Positions 15,228 through 16,685 of a stretch of 16,685 nt of DNA are shown here, in pieces. The position numbers were made by a program, and so were the translations under genes. Positions within the stretch are counted from its first letter, which is position 1. Each line of letters opens with the position of its first letter. Under the pieces are notes generated by a model that had not been told where the DNA came from, did not search any database, and saw nothing but the letters and a program-made list of their open reading frames with translations. Source of the stretch: Chryseobacterium gleum (lineage in GTDB: Bacteria; Bacteroidota; Bacteroidia; Flavobacteriales_D; Crocinitomicaceae). The DNA lies in NCBI GenBank assembly GCA_943326825.2, contig CALPUT020000017.1, positions 1-16,685 on the forward strand, in the 5' to 3' direction.

Positions 15228-15359
15228 GACTTGGAAAATAATAATTCCTTCCAGCCTCAAAATACTACAAATTGGGGGATCTACTCCATTCACATTTCGT
15301 AGCTTCCCAATTTGCTTAACGCATTTTAAAACTTCCAAAAATCATTATTTTCCTAGGTC
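15228..15359. repeat. ~130-bp imperfect palindrome upstream of the recombinase
   Basis: Outer arms GAC-TT-GGAAAATAATAAT (15228-15245) and ATCATTATTTTCCTAGGTC (15341-15359) pair with one indel and few mismatches. The inner arms CAAATTGGG (about 15268-15276) and CCCAATTTG (15306-15314) pair exactly. Toward the centre GGATCTAC and GTAGCTTC continue the pairing around a loop near 15284-15297. No transposase is associated. It is either a MITE-like hairpin repeat or a structured recombination or regulatory site. Confidence 0.7.
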
Positions 15360-15530
15360 GGGGATCATCGTTTCAGTTTAAAATTATCTAATAGATATAA
15401 AGTTTATTATTATTCAAGTTCTATAAATTAGTTGAAAGTTAGAAGTTGATAGTTAATAGCGAACTATTAACTTATTTCCTCTTGTTTTAAGTCAACTTTT
15501 TTCTTATCTTCAGGTAACAAATTAAAATCA
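15360..15530. other. AT-rich leader upstream of the recombinase, with 9-bp inverted repeat
   Basis: AT-rich stretch with GTT/AGAAGTT-like short direct repeats (15430-15458) running into the perfect inverted repeat AGTTAATAG-CGAA-CTATTAACT (15451-15472). TTG at 15482-15484 and TATCTTCA at 15505-15512 could be a poor Bacteroidota-type promoter (6 of 8 at -7). The inverted repeat could be an operator, a recombinase-binding site, or a hairpin with no role. No gene is seen here. Confidence 0.5.
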
Positions 15531-16658
15531 ATGAATACTTTATACCTAAAATCGATTGATCACCGAGATGAAAAAAGAATTGCTATCTATTTTGATAAAA
15601 ATGAGGATACGATCAATAAACTTAAGAATGGTTTTCCGAGTTTGAAATGGAGTCAGACCAATCAAGTTTGGCACATTAAAGACGAAAAATCAAGTTTGGT
15701 AATTTTATTTCGTATGTTCAAAGGCTATTATTGGATCGATTATTCTCAATTGACTCCAACTATTGATCAAGAGTATAAAAATGAAAATAAAACCATTCAT
15801 CAAAAATACAACTTTAGTGAATCAACCTTAAATGATATCCAAAAATTTCAAAATAATCTTAAAGCCAAACGATACAGCGAGTCTACAATCAAAACGTACA
15901 CTGATGCGTTAAGGGTATTTTTGAAATTTCACGAAAACAAATCTGCGGCAGAAATCACAAATCTAGATGTGATCCAGTTTAATAATGACTATATTTTAAA
16001 GAATAAACTTTCAGAATCATACCAAAACCAAACGATTAATGCTTTAAAATTATTTCTAAAGATTATACATAATCAAAAAATCATTATTGAATTAATTGAG
16101 CGGCCACGAAGAGAAAAAAGATTGCCAAATGTATTAAGCAAAGAAGAAGTTAAACTCATCTTAAATTCATTGGTCAACATCAAGCACCAAACCATGCTTT
16201 CGCTGATTTATTCCTGCGGATTGCGCTCAGGGGAATTATTAAGTCTAAAACCTAATCAAATCGATTCCAAGCGCAATTTATTATTGATTCATCAATCCAA
16301 AGGGAAAAAAGACCGAATTGTGCCTTTAAGCAACAAGACAATCGAAATGCTTCGAAGATACTACCTCATGTATCGCCCAACCACTTATTTATTTGAAGGT
16401 CAAAATCAAGGTGAAAAATATGACGAACGCAGTTTGCAAAAAGTAATCAAAAAAGCCGTATTACTTGCAAAAATCAATAAACCCGTAACACTTCACTGGT
16501 TGAGACATAGCTATGCTACCCACTTGCTAGAAGCGGGCACAGATCTGAGATACATTCAAGAAATATTAGGCCATAGCAGCAGCAGAACGACAGAAATATA
16601 TACCCATGTGAGCACCAAAAATTTACAACAAATTAAAAGTCCATTTGATGATTTATAA
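15531..16658 (+). CDS. Tyrosine recombinase/integrase, IntI/Xer-like
   Basis: The 375-residue protein has three parts. The N-terminal extension (about 1-75) contains a FPSLKWSQTNQVWHI segment, like the W-rich domain preceding many Bacteroidota integrases. A SAM-like core-binding domain (about 95-185; KAKRYSESTIKTYTDALRVFLKF) follows. The catalytic domain (about 200-375) has a complete active site: R232 in SCGLRSGE, K257 in QSKGKKDR, H322 and R325 in HWLRH, H348 in LGHSS, and nucleophile Y357 in EIYTHVS. It breaks and rejoins DNA through a 3'-phosphotyrosine. The ending QIKSPFDDL resembles the SPLD-L tail of integron integrases rather than XerC/D, but the roughly 16-residue insert that IntI proteins carry before the HxxR box is not seen. 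The gene is intact; its substrate site is unknown. The upstream 468 bp holds several inverted repeats that are candidates for it. Confidence 0.93.
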   Translation: MNTLYLKSIDHRDEKRIAIYFDKNEDTINKLKNGFPSLKWSQTNQVWHIKDEKSSLVILFRMFKGYYWIDYSQLTPTIDQEYKNENKTIHQKYNFSESTLNDIQKFQNNLKAKRYSESTIKTYTDALRVFLKFHENKSAAEITNLDVIQFNNDYILKNKLSESYQNQTINALKLFLKIIHNQKIIIELIERPRREKRLPNVLSKEEVKLILNSLVNIKHQTMLSLIYSCGLRSGELLSLKPNQIDSKRNLLLIHQSKGKKDRIVPLSNKTIEMLRRYYLMYRPTTYLFEGQNQGEKYDERSLQKVIKKAVLLAKINKPVTLHWLRHSYATHLLEAGTDLRYIQEILGHSSSRTTEIYTHVSTKNLQQIKSPFDDL

Positions 16659-16685
16659 AAAGCTAAAAAAATAACCAACTAATAA

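Noticed and set aside
15153..15338. Minus-strand open frame of 61 codons in the intergenic region before the recombinase
   Set aside because: It coincides with the hairpin repeat and palindrome. Its C-terminal composition simply reflects those repeat sequences, and no family resemblance is seen.
15228..15359. Canonical integron attC site
   Set aside because: Only one core-like 7-mer (GCTTAAC at 15314-15320) is found. I found no GTTRRRY partner at the expected distance on the same strand, and the paired arm of the palindrome lacks the core. The weaker recombination-site hypothesis is kept as a finding.

Overview
The window is low-GC, non-Shine-Dalgarno DNA typical of the Bacteroidota, most likely a flavobacterium (class Flavobacteriia). 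Supporting signs are the AT-rich codon use, signal peptides ending in FGQ or HAQ, the recognisable ligA - small protein - dapA and nif3 - zinc-ribbon gene pairs, and flavobacterial-style intergenic repeats. I cannot name the genus with confidence. Most of the window is ordinary chromosomal housekeeping sequence. The unusual material lies in the intergenic repeats, in one PD-(D/E)XK nuclease gene, and in the right-hand end around a tyrosine recombinase.

Layout. Positions 1-111 are the 3' end of a QueD/6-pyruvoyl-tetrahydropterin-synthase-like gene on the + strand, followed by a bidirectional terminator (153-185) and a block of tandem and hairpin repeats. The minus strand then carries nrnA-like (374-1378), and dapA (1658-2551) beyond a second copy of the hairpin repeat. 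Upstream of dapA the same strand holds a tightly packed run in transcription order: an outer-membrane barrel protein (7800-7156), prmC (7136-6261), a DUF1016/YhcG-type nuclease (6257-5091), ligA (5049-3037), a small conserved protein (3044-2553) and dapA. A second minus-strand cluster, in transcription order, is a second barrel protein (12138-11365), a Nif3-like protein (11368-10274) and a C4 zinc-ribbon coiled-coil protein (10269-9520). It ends at a clear terminator (9465-9496). A DEAD-box RNA helicase (9351-8119) follows, with a short-period TTAGAC-type repeat array directly in its leader.

Divergent from the second barrel gene, the + strand carries a large AsmA-like inner-membrane protein (12204-15062) with its own terminator. 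A 468-bp intergenic stretch follows, containing two hairpin elements (one a roughly 130-bp imperfect palindrome) and a perfect 9-bp inverted repeat. An intact tyrosine recombinase with an integron-integrase-like C-terminus (15531-16658) completes the window.

No CRISPR array, tRNA, rRNA or complete mobile element was seen. The best candidates for something less well described are: the recombinase beside its large palindrome; the pair of intergenic hairpin elements with a compensatory base-pair change; and the in-frame palindromic repeats inside the DUF1016 nuclease gene.
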